From the NCBI GenBank assembly GCA_003694325.1, contig RFKJ01000010.1, positions 1 through 7,631 on the forward strand: 7,631 nt of DNA. Direction: 5' to 3'. Origin of the DNA: Deltaproteobacteria bacterium. GTDB taxonomy: Bacteria; Myxococcota_A; UBA796; UBA2385. How positions within the stretch are numbered: position 1 is the first letter of the stretch; every line of letters begins with the position of its first letter. The notes under the pieces are model-generated. The model made no database searches. It was not told the origin of the DNA and worked only from the letters and a program-made list of their open reading frames with translations. The position numbers and the translations under genes were made by a program. Of the stretch, positions 6,619 through 7,631 are shown one piece after another.

Positions 6619-7631
6619 GGATCGTTCGTTGGTCGGAGGCCTGGCATTCCCGGGTGCTGCAATTCCGCCGGCGGGTCTACCCCGACAACGATCGGGCAGG
6701 CGACGACGCCCACTTCCGGTGGCGCTTCCTGCGCACCGCCGGCGCCGACACCTCCCCTCGCGCCCCCTTCACCCTGCTCGCCGTCGAGGGCGACGAGATC
6801 CTCGGTCAGTGGGCGGGGATCGACGATCGGGTGTGGGCGGGGGGGCGAACCTGGCCGGTTACCTGGATGGTCGACCTGGTGGTCGCCCCCGAGCACCGGG
6901 ACACCATGGCGGCCATGGCCCTGATGCGCGAGGCGGTGACCGCGGGACGGACCCTCCTGGCGACGGGCGTCCCCGCCCGACTGCTCCCCTTCTACGAGGT
7001 CTTCCGCTGGCGGCGGATCCCGGTGGGAGGCAGCTTCTACGCCGTGTGCCGACCCCGCCCGCTGGTGGACCTGGCACATGCCGGCGACGCCGACTCCCCG
7101 GCCACCCCGAAGCTGCCCGCAGCCGTCCGGACGCTGCTGCCCCTGTCCGACCGGCTGCTCCCCCTCCTGCGACGGGCGCGCAGCGCGATGATCCCCGGTC
7201 GCGGCAGCGTCGAGCTCCTGCCCGCCGTCCCCGACGCAGCCGACGGGCTGTTCCACCGCCTGCGGGAATTGCTGGCCCCCACGCCGGTGTTCGACGCGGC
7301 GGCCCTCCGCTGGAAGCTGGAGGCCCGGCCCTGCGGGCGGCACGAGCTGCTGGGCCTGCCCGGGGCCGGTGGCCAGCTCCGGGGACTGGCCGTGCTCAAG
7401 CTCCGGCGACGCCCGGGGGTCGCCGGCTGGGGAGAGGTCGCGGCCATCCTCGTCCATCCCGAGGACGGGCCCGGGTTTCACCGGCTGCTGGGCGGTGTCG
7501 AGGAGCGGGCCCACCGGCACGATCTCGACTTCCTCCGCCTGCGCTGCTCCGTGCCGGCCCTGCAGCGCCGCCTGCGGCCGCCGTGGTGGCTCCGCCGGGA
7601 CCGCCCCCCGATCACCGACCTGTTCCTCCAC
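6615..7631 (+). CDS. GNAT-like N-acyltransferase, probably tandem domain (partial)
   Basis: 339 residues are visible, open to the window end. The first half has the plan of a GNAT acyltransferase. An N-terminal segment RVLQFRRRVYPDNDRAGDDAHFRWRF (13-38) is of the kind found in acyltransferases of polysaccharide clusters. Strands FTLLAVEGDEILGQWAG (52-68) and WPVTWMVDLVVAPEHRD (80-96) lead into helix MAAMALMREAV. The usual acetyl-CoA pyrophosphate loop (R/Q-x-x-G-x-G/A) is not evident; RDTMAA stands there. The second half, LRGLAVLKLRR (255-265), GEVAAILVHPEDGPGFHRLLGGVEERA (273-299) and LDFLRLRCS (304-312), looks like a second GNAT-type unit. Tandem folds of this kind occur in FemAB-like enzymes. 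Acylation of an amino sugar or cell-wall precursor would fit the locus (inference). ATG 6615 is the only start in this frame after the stop at 6588-6590, and is preceded by GAGGAAGG. Substrate unknown. Confidence 0.8.
   Translation, partial: MRIVRWSEAWHSRVLQFRRRVYPDNDRAGDDAHFRWRFLRTAGADTSPRAPFTLLAVEGDEILGQWAGIDDRVWAGGRTWPVTWMVDLVVAPEHRDTMAAMALMREAVTAGRTLLATGVPARLLPFYEVFRWRRIPVGGSFYAVCRPRPLVDLAHAGDADSPATPKLPAAVRTLLPLSDRLLPLLRRARSAMIPGRGSVELLPAVPDAADGLFHRLRELLAPTPVFDAAALRWKLEARPCGRHELLGLPGAGGQLRGLAVLKLRRRPGVAGWGEVAAILVHPEDGPGFHRLLGGVEERAHRHDLDFLRLRCSVPALQRRLRPPWWLRRDRPPITDLFLH

Larger units (their letters stand above)
6553..6622 (+). repeat. Five tandem 14-bp units each carrying an SD and a start-codon position
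   Basis: Five contiguous units: GGTCCCACGAGGAA (6553-6566, 6567-6580), GGTCCCATGAGGAA (6581-6594, 6595-6608) and GGTCCCATGAGGAT (6609-6622). Units 1 and 2 are identical to each other, and so are 3 and 4. The only difference within the array is C or T in the ACG/ATG triplet, plus the final base. Each unit supplies GAGGAAGG, and the next supplies TCCC then ATG (or ACG). So every ATG has a Shine-Dalgarno-like sequence ending 4 nt upstream. The array begins 17 nt after the kinase stop and ends within the first codons of the acyltransferase gene. The 14-bp period shifts frame at each unit. There are no spacers, so it is not a CRISPR array. Confidence 0.95.

Noticed and set aside
6553..6622. Tandem units considered as a CRISPR array or protein-coding repeat
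   Set aside because: There are no spacers, the 14-bp unit is too short for CRISPR, and the period is not a multiple of three. The SD/ATG arrangement is a better explanation.
6450..7631. A minus-strand open frame covering the tandem repeat and the acyltransferase gene
   Set aside because: Low-complexity shadow. The repeat lacks stops on this strand, which lets the frame run on. The plus-strand product has GNAT-like strands, a ribosome binding site and a sensible start.

Overview
The window is very GC-rich, which together with the gene content fits a high-GC bacterium, most probably an actinobacterium. That is an inference: no rRNA or other marker gene is present, and a high-GC proteobacterium or another phylum cannot be excluded. 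It holds part of an extracellular polysaccharide (EPS/capsule) locus of the Wzx/Wzy type.

Left of about 5.6 kb, four genes read leftward on the minus strand as a tight operon: a SAM-dependent methyltransferase (4867-5589), a polysaccharide co-polymerase fused to a bacterial tyrosine kinase (2738-4834), an O-antigen-ligase/polymerase family membrane protein (1305-2741) and a Wzx-like flippase (1-1315, running off the window). Spacing is 32 nt, then a 4-nt ATGA overlap, then an 11-nt overlap, so they are probably co-transcribed and partly translationally coupled. Flippase, polymerase/ligase and chain-length regulator/kinase together would move a lipid-linked repeat unit across the membrane, polymerise or attach it, and control chain length. 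The glycosyltransferases and initiating transferase must lie elsewhere.

A divergent intergenic region (5590-5749) carries a plausible leftward promoter, a palindrome and three 12-bp direct repeats ending at the methyltransferase ribosome binding site. That methyltransferase has no ATG, GTG or TTG in the N-terminal stretch that looks coding, and seems to start at CTG.

Rightward on the plus strand are an aminoglycoside-phosphotransferase-fold kinase (5750-6535) and a GNAT-type acyltransferase (6615 to beyond the window end). Both could modify polysaccharide precursors. Between them is the most unusual element: five tandem 14-bp units (6553-6622), each carrying a Shine-Dalgarno sequence and a start-codon position. 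Units 3 and 4 open five-codon ORFs (MRKVP) whose TGA overlaps the next unit's ATG, and unit 5 provides the real start of the acyltransferase gene. It looks like a self-similar ladder of translation initiation and re-initiation sites.

No tRNA, rRNA, insertion sequence, CRISPR array or convincing terminator was seen.
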